Translations under genes and position numbers: made by a program
Source: Bradyrhizobium sp. Ai1a-2
GTDB lineage: Bacteria; Pseudomonadota; Alphaproteobacteria; Rhizobiales; Xanthobacteraceae
Direction: 5' to 3'
Length of the DNA: 33,872 nucleotides
NCBI RefSeq assembly: GCF_000426245.1
Contig: NZ_AUEZ01000083.1
Location: 1 to 33,872 of the forward strand
Notes under the pieces: generated by a model
Told to the model about the DNA's origin: nothing
What the model saw: the letters and a program-made list of their open reading frames with translations, nothing else
The model's database searches: none
In this document: piece after piece, positions 1-6,843 of the stretch
Numbering within the stretch: the first letter of the stretch is position 1
Layout of the letters: every line of letters starts with the position of its first letter

Positions 1-271
1 AGTCCGGATCATCCGCCAGCGCTTCGAACATACCTAGCCAGACCCCCTTGGCGCTCCACCGGCTGAAACGTCGGAAGACGCTGTTCCATTCGCCGAACGC
101 TTCGGGCAGATCACGCCACGGCGAACCGGTTCGCACGATCCATAACACGCCCTCGACAAACATCCGGTTGTCGCGGCCTGTCGAACCACGCTGGTCCGGC
201 CGACCGATGATCAAGCCGGAGATACGGTCCCATTGCCTGTCGCTCAGAACGAGCCGATCCGTAACGCCCAA
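1..271 (-). CDS. IS5-family transposase, N-terminal part (OrfA-like), partial
   Basis: Reading from a TTG at 271, the protein shows the usual IS5/IS427 OrfA N-terminus: LSDRQWDRI near residue 9, then GRPDQRGSTGRDNR, then LWIVRTGSPWRDLPEAFGEW and a KGVWLGMFEAL segment near the edge. These belong to the N-terminal DUF4096-like domain that precedes the DDE catalytic domain. TTG was chosen because a stop codon lies four codons upstream, no ATG exists between, and AGGAGG sits five bases before it. In this IS group the second half is usually reached by frameshift from a separate frame. That part is outside the window, so activity cannot be judged. Confidence 0.75.
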   Translation of the reverse strand, partial: MGVTDRLVLSDRQWDRISGLIIGRPDQRGSTGRDNRMFVEGVLWIVRTGSPWRDLPEAFGEWNSVFRRFSRWSAKGVWLGMFEALADDPD

Positions 272-341
272 GGCTTCCTCCTAAAAGAAAGCCTTGAATC
301 ACGTTCCATCTGATTTGAGAATCCCAAGAGTCCACACAGCC
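1..341 (-). mobile_element. IS5-family insertion sequence, one end only (cut by window start)
   Basis: The segment carries the 5' part of an IS5-family transposase on the minus strand, and its outer end appears to lie at about 340, where the sequence meets a CTAG (341-344). That CTAG borders an interspersed repeat copy. IS5-family elements of the IS427 group favour YTAR-type targets, so insertion at this CTAG is plausible. The other end and any target duplication lie outside the window, so the boundary is an estimate. Confidence 0.6.
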
Positions 342-487
342 TAGGGCGTTTTCGCGCGCGAAGTGGATTCCGGTTGAGACGGCAATCAAGCTTGCGCAGA
401 TTGCGTAGACTTATCTGCGCCGAAAGCGCGTCAAAACCAGAACCTGGAGCTTCGATCCTGATGCAATCAGAACCGAAAATGCGCTGA
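341..487. repeat. Interspersed Bradyrhizobium-type repeat, copy A (long, diverged)
   Basis: It starts GGGCGTTTTCGCGCGCGAAG and ends in TCAGAACCGAAAATGCGCTG, matching in order the copy at 21950-22051. Roughly 40 extra or replaced bases in the middle separate the GGTT core from the GCGCGTCAAAACC part. The 3' part forms a hairpin around GATCCTGATGCAATCAGAACC. The copy abuts the IS end at the CTAG. Confidence 0.55.
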
Positions 488-608
488 GGTCCGTCGGAAA
501 GCTGCCTACAAAATCGCCTTGCCGGAACCGGATCTCGGCGCTTTTCTTAAAATTGTGGGTCCTTGGGGCGACACCTAGGTTTCACCTGGCCTCGTGCCAT
601 CCACCCGC

Positions 609-650
609 AAACCCCTGCCTTCCTCCCGGTTGGCGGGGGTTTTGTTTTTC
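609..650 (+). terminator. Rho-independent terminator (rightward)
   Basis: The arms AAACCCCTGCC (609-619) and GGCGGGGGTTT (from about 631) pair with one T-G wobble. They are followed by a T-rich run TTTGTTTTTC. No gene ends immediately before it in the window, so it may serve a transcript interrupted by the IS or a small RNA. Confidence 0.7.
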
Positions 651-725
651 ATCAAGCGGATTGGCTCAAAGAAAGTGTAAGATAGCGCCGTGAGGATTTG
701 CTCTGGTTCATTTCGAGGAAACGCG

Positions 726-956
726 ATGGATGTTGATTTTGTCGGTTACCAGCATGCGATGCTTGTTCTGATGCGCCACATACTGGCCGAGCAAGCACTG
801 CAGAGCGGTGAGGAGCCGATGCAGTGGCTCCGCAACTTCAAGGGGCGGGTCGTCCAGGACATCAAGGGGACGTCAGGTCCTTCGGAGCAGGACGAACTGG
901 CTGTGATCCCGGTATCTCTTGCCGTTATCGACGACGTTTTTGCCGACGTGATGTAG
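726..956 (+). CDS. Hypothetical protein, 76 aa
   Basis: No family recognised. The protein starts MDVDFVGYQHAMLVLMRH, has no signal peptide or membrane helix, and is mildly acidic, with a helical N-terminal half and a C-terminal hydrophobic IPVSLAVIDDVFADV segment. I chose the ATG at 726 because GAGGAAA lies about 5 bases upstream. A GTG 36 bases further upstream is also in frame but has no better ribosome site. It converges with the GreA/GreB-like gene, leaving 31 bases between the stops. Codon use resembles neighbouring genes, which supports it being real. Confidence 0.6.
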   Translation: MDVDFVGYQHAMLVLMRHILAEQALQSGEEPMQWLRNFKGRVVQDIKGTSGPSEQDELAVIPVSLAVIDDVFADVM

Positions 957-987
957 CTTGGGAACGAGCGCCCTCGGCATGAGCGGC

Positions 988-1476
988 CTATCCCTCGCTG
1001 CCGGGCGCATTCATGCGGGAGATGTTGAGGATCTCCGCCTCGCCGCCGCCAACGCGGACAACGTCTCCCACCCTCCTGCCAAACAGCGCCCGCGCCAATG
1101 GCGAGGCGTGCGAGACGGTACCGCGAGCAGGATCCGCTTCGTCTTCGCCGACGATCCGGAAGGTCTGTCGTCGACCGTCATCGCGCAGGATCGTAACCGC
1201 ATGTCCGAAGCGAACCTGACTGTCGTCCTCGGGCTCAGCCACCACGAGCGCGGAGCCGCGCCTCGCGCTCCAATAGCGGAGGTCCCGTGAGGCGCTCGCG
1301 ATCGCCGAGCGATCGCCTTCCTCCTGTGCCGCCGCCAATGCTTCTTGCGCGGCCGCGATTGCCGTCTCGATCTGGGCAAGGCCTTCGCTGGTGACATCGT
1401 TCCGCGCGTCCGAGATCGGCCGATCGGGCAGATCGTCGAGATGACCCTCGCCTTCCCTGACAAAAGCGCGGCTCAT
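988..1476 (-). CDS. GreA/GreB-family transcription elongation factor-like protein
   Basis: The 162-residue protein matches the GreA/GreB family, close in length to GreA (about 158 aa). The N-terminal half contains the segment TSEGLAQIETAIAAAQEAL, a helical coiled-coil region that in true Gre factors enters the RNA polymerase secondary channel to trigger cleavage of backtracked RNA. The C-terminal half has the FKBP-like fold signatures VRFGHAVTILRDDGR, FRIVGEDEAD, SHASPLARALFGRRVGD and a final beta strand EAEILNI. The SPLARALFGRRVGD motif is the family hallmark (canonical SPxGxALxGxxxGD). The acidic coil tip is not obvious, so it may be a paralogue (Rnk/GreAB type) that binds polymerase rather than the main GreA. 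GGAG precedes the ATG by a few bases. It stands alone in this orientation. Confidence 0.85.
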   Translation of the reverse strand: MSRAFVREGEGHLDDLPDRPISDARNDVTSEGLAQIETAIAAAQEALAAAQEEGDRSAIASASRDLRYWSARRGSALVVAEPEDDSQVRFGHAVTILRDDGRRQTFRIVGEDEADPARGTVSHASPLARALFGRRVGDVVRVGGGEAEILNISRMNAPGSEG

Positions 1477-2298
1477 GTTGCTCCCACACGCGTTCGGCTG
1501 AAGCGCGGACCACCCACCAGTTCATTCTCTTCCGGCATCCTCGTCTCCAAGACCAACGATTTCCAACGAGTCCGAAACGGTGTCGTTCCTCGATTGCTTG
1601 CTCAACAGCGGATTGAATCCGAATTCATTCGGGATAATTCGGCATCATTGTTAGGAAAAAACGGAACGGCTCGCAGCCTCACAGGTTATTTGCCCGTCGA
1701 TTGGGACGACATGATCCACCTTCCCAAGGGCCCCGGCGATTGTCCCCCCGAGCAAGCCGGGGCCCGACTTTTTCAGAATCGAATTCGCCATCGAAAAGCC
1801 AGACAGCGCCACGTCTGGCGCTGGGCAGTCTGGATCGGCGATGAAGCAAGGACCGGGCTGTTGTGAACGCGATTCGAGGCGCTCGCGACACGGCGGAAGC
1901 AAACGCCGATCGATCACGAGTTGAAGAAGCGGGCTTGGGAAAATGCCTGTTAAAGCCAGCTCGACGCGCCGATATTCGTGACGCCCCCTAAGACAAAAAA
2001 GGACAAGGCCCGGTCAACCCAGAGACCGGGCCTCGTCGCACCATCCCCCGCCCCATCAGCGCGATGTCTGTTGGAACGATGGTGTCATACGCAAAATCAG
2101 CGGCGCGATCCATCCGGGGGACTACGGGACGCATCGAGCATGTGCGATCGGCGCAGCATGACCGAACGATCCAGCAAGCTCTGCTCGGCCTCGTCATCAA
2201 CTCCAGCGACTGCGCTGCAGCAGCGGCTTGCGTCCTCAACCTCTCGTTCAATTGATTGAATTGCCGCCGGCGCGCCTCGCACAGATTAGAAAGCACTG
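1477..2298. other. 822-base stretch without a convincing gene
   Basis: Open frames here are short and poorly supported. A 61-codon minus-strand frame (2282 to 2097, GTG start) has an acidic, helical look and ends 64 bases before a minus-strand terminator, so it could be a small gene, but I cannot place it in a family. A small inverted repeat at 1799-1822 (CCAGAC...GTCTGG with CTTTT beyond it on the minus strand) might be a weak terminator. The rest shows nothing I can support. Confidence 0.4.
2000..2033 (-). terminator. Rho-independent terminator (leftward)
   Basis: A perfect 10-bp stem AGGCCCGGTC / GACCGGGCCT (2006-2015 and 2024-2033) has an 8-base loop. On the minus strand it is followed by TTGTCCTTTTTTGTC, a typical U-run. 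It implies a minus-strand transcript from about 2.1-2.3 kb. Confidence 0.75.
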
Positions 2299-2433
2299 AT
2301 GGAGGCTGCCGTGCTTGCCGAGAAATTCTTTCTGCTGCTGGAGACTCTCAGGAGCCATACCGAGAGAGACGGAAGTCAGCGCGTGGTTAGCTCCTCGCCA
2401 CATGTCCCGGTCCAGCTACCGAGCCGCAAGTAA
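2299..2433 (+). CDS. Small hypothetical protein, 44 aa
   Basis: A short frame beginning MEAAVLAEKFFLLLETLRSH and ending SSPHVPVQLPSRK. From memory, small proteins with the pattern (A)EKFFL-LETL...DGS-RVVS-SPHVPVKLP recur in Bradyrhizobium genomes as unnamed hypotheticals. This resemblance, not a domain, is the reason for the call. It has one amphipathic helix in the first half and a proline-containing tail. No strong Shine-Dalgarno is seen (GATTAGAAAGC lies upstream). Function unknown. Confidence 0.5.
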   Translation: MEAAVLAEKFFLLLETLRSHTERDGSQRVVSSSPHVPVQLPSRK

Positions 2434-2486
2434 TTTTTCTGTGCCCGTTCAGGACTGACACGGGACATTAATGCCGTTTGAATAGC

Positions 2487-2503
2487 TGACGTGAACCACG
2501 TCA
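2487..2503. promoter_or_regulatory. Perfect palindrome TGACGTG-AAC-CACGTCA, candidate operator
   Basis: A 7-3-7 perfect inverted repeat lies 56 bases before the small membrane protein gene at 2559. Its size and symmetry fit a dimeric regulator site, perhaps CRP/FNR-like, but the binding protein is unknown. Confidence 0.4.
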
Positions 2504-2558
2504 CAGCCGTCAGCGCTTCGGCGCGCTAGAAAGGGCACCGTAGGACCGCGGTGCCGCC

Positions 2559-2762
2559 ATGGAAAACAAGTTCGACCTGCCGACGATCATCGCTGCCGTC
2601 TTTGTCGCGGGCTATGCGGCGATCATGCTGGAATATGTCGCTCACGACGATCTCGGCTTTTCCACCGCGCAGATCCGGCACATCGCGATGATCGCCGCGG
2701 TGTTCGTCGGCATGTGCGTCGCGATGGACATGCTGCGCTCCAATCCGGACAGGATTGAATGA
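2559..2762 (+). CDS. Small membrane protein, two predicted helices, 67 aa
   Basis: No family recognised. Two hydrophobic stretches are clear: residues about 8-26 (LPTIIAAVFVAGYAAIMLEY region) and about 41-58 (HIAMIAAVFVGMCVAMDML). A polar loop (HDDLGFSTAQIRH) joins them, so the protein probably sits in the inner membrane as a hairpin with short tails. The ATG is preceded by GGTGCCGCC with weak ribosome-site character. The 17-bp palindrome at 2487-2503 lies just upstream and could control it. It is followed by another small same-strand gene, 120 bases away. Confidence 0.6.
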   Translation: MENKFDLPTIIAAVFVAGYAAIMLEYVAHDDLGFSTAQIRHIAMIAAVFVGMCVAMDMLRSNPDRIE

Positions 2763-2882
2763 AGATGCCAATCCGGATGATCGGCGGTCGCAGATGCAAC
2801 CCTGGCGCTATTTTGTCCTAGGTGTTTTGCGACGAATCAGACCTACTTCGGCTTTGATCACTTCTCACGAGATTTTGGCGGC

Positions 2883-3131
2883 ATGACACAGCCACAGATC
2901 TTGGATCAAGACATCCGCGCGCTGCAGGAATGGCTTCGTGCCGCCTGGCAGCAGCTCGCTGATCCGTCGCTCACGGCCTTCGGTCGGCGCGAGCTGCGCA
3001 ACCAGATGAAGCAGTGCAACGCCGACTTGCGCGCTCATCTCAAGCGCGCCGCCGAGCTGCAGCCAAGGCAGAGCGCGCAAACAGAGCACGGCTTCGCAAA
3101 GCCGGAAATGCGGATTCTCGCCTGGCGCTAG
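2883..3131 (+). CDS. Hypothetical protein, 82 aa
   Basis: Unrecognised, soluble and helix-rich. It runs MTQPQILDQDIRALQEWLRA, then WQQLADPSLTAFGRRELRNQMKQ, then a basic segment and a C-terminal LAWR. Residues 10-60 look amphipathic with repeated Arg/Gln/Leu, suggesting a helical bundle or short coiled coil. GGCGG lies a few bases before the ATG. It follows the two-helix membrane protein on the same strand, but the 120-base gap leaves co-transcription uncertain. Confidence 0.55.
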   Translation: MTQPQILDQDIRALQEWLRAAWQQLADPSLTAFGRRELRNQMKQCNADLRAHLKRAAELQPRQSAQTEHGFAKPEMRILAWR

Positions 3132-3265
3132 AAGCGTTTTTTGAGCGAGGCGGACTGCCCGAAGCCGCCAGGATCGGACCATCTGCCTGCGCCGTCGCCA
3201 GCGATTGCGATGGTACCGCCGCTCCCCAGCCTCACGATCTGACACGCCTCACGCCGAGCCGAACC

Positions 3266-3277
3266 TGTGTTAACACA
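3266..3277. promoter_or_regulatory. Perfect 12-bp palindrome TGTGTTAACACA
   Basis: It lies 107 bases before the GTG of the CNNM/CorC-like gene, in otherwise non-coding sequence. It is a possible operator for that gene, with no assignable regulator. Confidence 0.3.
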
Positions 3278-3384
3278 TTTGCGCGGCGCGGCTGTTCCGG
3301 ACGGCGTCGGCAGGCCGCAACCAAACGGGTTGCGCTTCCTATATGTTCGGTGCCGTCGCGGCTGAGCGTCAAAAAGGTTTAATC

Positions 3385-4674
3385 GTGCTTTATCTGGAAC
3401 TTGCGGTCGTTTTTGTTCTGATTGTCGTCAACGGCCTGCTTTCGATGTCGGAACTGGCCATCGTTTCCTCCCGGCCGGCACGGCTGGCGGGACTGGTCGA
3501 AAAGGGCGTGAGCGGCTCGCGGCGAGCGCTGGCGCTTTCATCTGATCCGGGCAAATTCCTGTCCACCGTGCAGATCGGCATCACCCTGATTGGGGTGCTG
3601 TCGGGCGCGTTTTCCGGGGCAACGCTTGGGCAGCGGGTCTCGCAATGGCTGCTGGAGCTCGATGTCTCGCCGACGCTCGCCGATGCCATCGGCGTCGGTC
3701 TTGTCGTCACCGTCATCACCTACGCCTCGCTGATCGTGGGCGAACTCGTCCCCAAGCAGATCGCACTGCGCGATCCGGAGGCGATTGCGGTCAGGGTCGC
3801 GCCGGCGATGGTGTGGATGGCAAGGATCTCGCTGCCGCTGGTTTGGCTGCTTGACCGCTCCGGAAAGGCGCTGCTGTGGCTGCTCGGCCATCGCGGCGAA
3901 GCCGAGGAGAAGGTCAGCGAGGAGGAAATCAGGACGCTGGTGGTCGAAGCCGAAAACGCCGGCGTGCTCGAGCCCGGCGAGAAAGAGATGATCGCGGGCG
4001 TGATGCGGCTCGGCGATCTCCCGGTCGGCGCAGTGATGACGCCGCGCCACGAGGTCAGTTCGATCGACCTCGCCGACCCCCCTTCCGAGATTTATGCAAC
4101 GCTGCTCGATACCAACCATTCGCGCGCGGTCGTGTTCGACGGCAATCGCGACATTGCACTTGGCATCGTGCAGGCGAAGGATCTGCTCGATGCGTACTTG
4201 TCGGGCGGAACGCCGGACATCCGCGCGCTGGTCCGTCAGGCGCCGGTGATTCCGGAGACCGTCGATGCACGCGACGTGATCGCGATCCTGCGCGATTCGG
4301 CGGTTCATATCGGGCTGGTGCACGATGAATACGGCACCTTCCAGGGCGTGGTGACGAGCGCCGACATCCTCGAAGCAATCGTCGGCGCGTTCCACACCGA
4401 GGAGGGGCCGGCGGAACCCGCTTATGTCAGGCGCGATGACGGCTCCTACCTGATCTCGGGCTGGATGCCGGCGCTCGAATTTGCCGACCTGCTCGGCATC
4501 ACCCTGCCCTCGCCGCGGCCCTACCAGACCTTCGCGGGCTTCCTGCTGCAGGAATTCGGCGCGATCCCCAATGTCGGCGAGAAGGTCACGGCCCATGGCT
4601 GGCAGTTCGAGATCGTCGATCTCGACGGCCGGCGGATCGACAAGGCCTTGGTCAGCCGCGTGGACGAGACGTGA
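3385..4674 (+). CDS. CNNM/CorC (HlyC-type) family membrane protein with CBS pair
   Basis: The 429-residue protein has the full family layout. An N-terminal DUF21/CNNM membrane domain (about residues 1-180) begins LYLELAVVFVLIVVNGLLSMSELA and includes the family motif VGELVPKQIAL. A CBS pair (about 205-325) carries AVMTPRHEVSSID and VHDEYGTFQGVVTSADILEAI. A C-terminal CorC_HlyC domain follows (about 345-425, DGSYLISGWMPALEF onward). Members are inner-membrane proteins linked to Mg2+/Co2+ export or tolerance; the old name hemolysin is historical. I chose the GTG at 3385 because AAAAAGG lies 8 bases upstream and the hydrophobic helix begins at once. An ATG 42 bases upstream adds residues that do not resemble the family. 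It appears monocistronic. Confidence 0.88.
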   Translation: MLYLELAVVFVLIVVNGLLSMSELAIVSSRPARLAGLVEKGVSGSRRALALSSDPGKFLSTVQIGITLIGVLSGAFSGATLGQRVSQWLLELDVSPTLADAIGVGLVVTVITYASLIVGELVPKQIALRDPEAIAVRVAPAMVWMARISLPLVWLLDRSGKALLWLLGHRGEAEEKVSEEEIRTLVVEAENAGVLEPGEKEMIAGVMRLGDLPVGAVMTPRHEVSSIDLADPPSEIYATLLDTNHSRAVVFDGNRDIALGIVQAKDLLDAYLSGGTPDIRALVRQAPVIPETVDARDVIAILRDSAVHIGLVHDEYGTFQGVVTSADILEAIVGAFHTEEGPAEPAYVRRDDGSYLISGWMPALEFADLLGITLPSPRPYQTFAGFLLQEFGAIPNVGEKVTAHGWQFEIVDLDGRRIDKALVSRVDET

Positions 4675-4685
4675 TTTGTCTTCCC

Positions 4686-4751
4686 GGAGCGTCTTCAAGC
4701 GAAATGGACACCGGTTCGCGTGAAGAAGACACGTCAGAACCGAAGCTCCGG
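4686..4751. repeat. Interspersed repeat, copy B (partial)
   Basis: Matches the 5' half of the 21950 copy: GGAGCGTCTTCAAGCGAAAT, then GACACCGGTTCGCGTGAAGA, then ACACGTCAGAACCGAAGCTC. The 3' hairpin part is missing or diverged. It sits just after the CNNM/CorC gene. Confidence 0.6.
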
Positions 4752-4934
4752 GCCCGGACATCCGCCGGTTCCCGGCCCCGCCGTGACGGCTGTTGCGCAC
4801 CCGTCCCATGCGCCAGACCGGCTCGCTGCAGCGCCGTTCTGTTGATAACCAGGAACCTGTCCATCCCCGAGGGCGGGACAGCCGGTCGTCCTGTGCTATC
4901 GGCGTAGCAGCAAGACCAGGTACGGAACACAGAT

Positions 4935-5534
4935 ATGCGGATTACCCTCGTCGGTTCCCGCCATTTTGGCGTGGCGACCTTGAATATGCTGCGCCAACGC
5001 GAAGTCGATGTCGTCAGGGTCGTGGTGCACGATGGCGAAGACCGGCTGGCGGCGGCCGCCCGAGCCACAGGGATCGATGTGGTGGTGCAAGCCAACCCCA
5101 AGCTCGTCGTGGCCTCCGAGATCGCACCCAACACCGATCTGATCGTGACGGCCCACAGCCACGCCCGCGTCAGCAAGGAAGCGCTGGCTGCGGCGAAACT
5201 CGGTGGGATCGGCTACCATCCCTCGCTACTGCCTCGGCATCGCGGCATGGCTGCTGTGGAATGGACCATCAAGGAAGGCGATCCGATCGCCGGCGGCAGC
5301 ATCTATCACCTCGCCGACCGCATGGATGCCGGCGCCGTCGCGGCGCAGGACTGGGTGTTCGTCAAGAAAGGCGAAACAGCGCGCGAGCTCTGGGAGCGCG
5401 CGCTGGCGCCGCTGGGCCTTCGGCTGCTCGCCGAGGTGATCGACTACGGAAGGGCCCATGGCAGCCTTCCCGCCAAGCCGCAGGACGAGCAATTCGCGAC
5501 CAAGGCGCCGAGCCTCTCGGACGCCGGGCACTGA
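4935..5534 (+). CDS. Formyltransferase-family protein, short
   Basis: The 199-residue protein matches the catalytic formyl_trans_N domain used by methionyl-tRNA formyltransferase, GAR transformylase and related enzymes. It starts MRITLVGSRHFGVATLNML as a Rossmann-like strand-loop-helix. The active-site motif GYHPSLLPRHRG is at about residues 92-103, and the catalytic Asp lies in DRMDAGAVAAQ (about 128). The formyl donor in this family is 10-formyltetrahydrofolate. It lacks the C-terminal domain of Fmt (over 300 aa), so it is not the housekeeping Fmt, and the acceptor substrate is unknown. Neither neighbour suggests a pathway. The ATG at 4935 gives the canonical start, though no strong Shine-Dalgarno is seen (CAGGTACGG upstream). 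Confidence 0.8.
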   Translation: MRITLVGSRHFGVATLNMLRQREVDVVRVVVHDGEDRLAAAARATGIDVVVQANPKLVVASEIAPNTDLIVTAHSHARVSKEALAAAKLGGIGYHPSLLPRHRGMAAVEWTIKEGDPIAGGSIYHLADRMDAGAVAAQDWVFVKKGETARELWERALAPLGLRLLAEVIDYGRAHGSLPAKPQDEQFATKAPSLSDAGH

Positions 5535-5598
5535 ACGCCTGAAGTCTGCCGCAAGAATCGCCCGCGCCCTTCGCCCGGTGCGGCGATTCACGATGCGC

Positions 5599-5620
5599 GT
5601 TCACCATTAGAGTTCACCAT
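5599..5620. repeat. Short direct repeat GTTCACCAT x2
   Basis: Two exact 9-base copies (5599-5607 and 5612-5620) lie 13 bases apart in the intergenic space before the secreted protein gene. They could be half-sites for a regulator or chance. Confidence 0.25.
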
Positions 5621-5731
5621 GATGTGTTTGATCTCATAGGAACTTTTCGCCCTCCACAGGACGGCCCACTTTGAACACATTGTGTCCGGATAAGGCGCAC
5701 TGATCACACACATTTCAAGGAAATCTGATCT

Positions 5732-6088
5732 ATGCGTCCTGACCGCATTCGCGCACTCCTGTTTGCGTCCCTTCTCGGTTCCACCGCCCTCCTTTCTGCC
5801 CCGGTTTCGGCTCAGCAACCTTACGATGGCCTCTGGCAGGTCACCGTGGTCACCAGGAGCGGAACCTGCGAGCCTTCAACCTCTTCCACGGTGACGGTCA
5901 CGGACGGTCAAATCTCAGCGCCGGGCGCTGCCATCTCGGGTCGGGTCGGCCGGGAAGGCCTTGTGCGAGTCTCGATCAATGGTGCATATGCCAACGGTCA
6001 ACTCACTGGCAACTCCGGATCGGGGAAGTGGAATGGGGCATCAGCAGGCGTACCGTGCAGCGGTCGATGGGAAGCTTCGCGTCAATAA
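5732..6088 (+). CDS. Secreted small protein, 118 aa
   Basis: An N-terminal signal peptide is clear: positive MRPDRIR, a hydrophobic stretch LLFASLLGSTALLSAPV, and cleavage after VSA before QQP, about residue 27. The mature part has a YDGLWQVTVVTRSGTCE start and a paired Cys (C46 region and C near the end, VPCSGRW), probably disulfide-bonded. It is rich in Gly, Ser and Thr with beta-strand alternation, ending SGKWNGASAGVPCSGRW. That resembles small periplasmic beta-sheet proteins of Bradyrhizobium annotated as hypothetical. AAGGAAA lies 9 bases before the ATG. A second secreted protein with related composition overlaps its 3' end, so they may be co-translated. Confidence 0.7.
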   Translation: MRPDRIRALLFASLLGSTALLSAPVSAQQPYDGLWQVTVVTRSGTCEPSTSSTVTVTDGQISAPGAAISGRVGREGLVRVSINGAYANGQLTGNSGSGKWNGASAGVPCSGRWEASRQ

Positions 6089-6584
6089 GATCCACCAATC
6101 CTCAGAACTATCCTTCTCCGCACGACGGCTAACGTTCGCAGCCGCATTTGCGCTGGCAACGTTTGCAGTCTCCCCTAGCCATGCCCAGTCCGGCCCGTTT
6201 GCCGGAATGGCCGGTACTTGGTCTGGCGGTGGCAGCGTGACCTTGGACGACGGCTCCAGGGAGCGCATTCGCTGTCGCGCGACCTATCGCGTCGGCGGCG
6301 TCAACATGGCGATGACGCTGACCTGCGCCAGCGATGCCTACAAGTTCAACCTCCAAGCTGATGTGGTCGCCCAGGGCGGCGCAATTACCGGCAACTGGAC
6401 CGAGGGCAGCCGAGGGATCAGCGGGAGCCTGCAGGGCCGTGGAGGCGGTGGTAATTTCCAGGTTGCCGCCAATGCCGCCGGGTTCAATGCCAACCTCAGC
6501 ATGCGCACGAGCGGCAACAAGCAATCCGTCAGCATCAGCGCCGACAGCGGTTTCCGCGCGGCCAGTATCTCGTTGGCGAGATAG
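6033..6584 (+). CDS. Secreted Gly-rich protein overlapping the previous gene
   Basis: The recognisable protein begins around LTFAAAFALATFAVSPSHAQ (a signal peptide cleaved after SHA) and continues SGPFAGMAGTWSGGGSVTLD, DDGSRERIRCRATYRVG and GNFQVAANAAGF. This is a beta-rich periplasmic domain ending FRAASISLAR. No ATG, GTG or TTG lies directly before the signal peptide. The nearest in-frame ATG is 6033, inside the preceding gene, which adds about 30 odd residues. The gene may therefore start there by coupled translation, or its original start codon may have been lost. The order TWSGGG followed by a Cys pair recalls its upstream neighbour, suggesting an old tandem duplication. Function unknown. 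Confidence 0.6.
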   Translation: MGHQQAYRAAVDGKLRVNKIHQSSELSFSARRLTFAAAFALATFAVSPSHAQSGPFAGMAGTWSGGGSVTLDDGSRERIRCRATYRVGGVNMAMTLTCASDAYKFNLQADVVAQGGAITGNWTEGSRGISGSLQGRGGGGNFQVAANAAGFNANLSMRTSGNKQSVSISADSGFRAASISLAR

Positions 6585-6632
6585 CGCGCGACAGCCGCCC
6601 GCGAACGCGGGCGACGATCACGCGGTCGGGAT

Positions 6633-6833
6633 TTAGCTCGTCTTCGGCTTCGCCAGCCGCTCGGCGGTGTCCTTGATGGTCTTGGCGATCAGCAGGGCCT
6701 GGTCCTTGTTGAACGCAAAATCCTGCACGCCTTGGTGAGTCGTCAGCGACAGCACCATGATATCCGGCTGATGTTCGGGCCAGCCGGTGGCGAAGCCGGT
6801 CACGATATCCGCTGACGTTTTACGGTTTGCCAT
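6633..6833 (-). CDS. Hypothetical protein, 66 aa
   Basis: Begins MANRKTSADIVTGFATGWPE, continues HQPDIMVLSLTTHQGVQDFAF and ends ERLAKPKTS. No signal peptide or membrane helix. It reads like a small globular domain: a beta hairpin around IMVLSL and VQDFAF, then a C-terminal helix NKDQALLIAKTIKDTAERL. Family not recognised. It starts 10 bases after the stop of the RidA-like gene, so the two are very likely one operon. Confidence 0.65.
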   Translation of the reverse strand: MANRKTSADIVTGFATGWPEHQPDIMVLSLTTHQGVQDFAFNKDQALLIAKTIKDTAERLAKPKTS

Positions 6834-6843
6834 TGGCACCACC

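Larger units (their letters stand above)
272..725. other. Gene-free stretch with IS end, repeat copy and terminator
   Basis: This 454-base stretch has no convincing gene. It holds the IS end (to about 340), a diverged copy of an interspersed repeat (341-487), and a strong intrinsic terminator reading rightwards (609-641). Sequence at about 540-608 just before the terminator is not coding in any obvious way and could be the 3' part of a small RNA, but no promoter was recognised. Confidence 0.5.

Noticed and set aside
1651..1917. 88-codon minus-strand frame in the gene-poor stretch
   Set aside because: No motif, no clear ribosome site and irregular codon use; not supported as a gene.
3538..4809. 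Long minus-strand open frame across the CNNM/CorC gene
   Set aside because: It is the antisense of a clear family member, rich in Arg/His/Asp as GC-rich shadow frames are, with no domain and no ribosome site.
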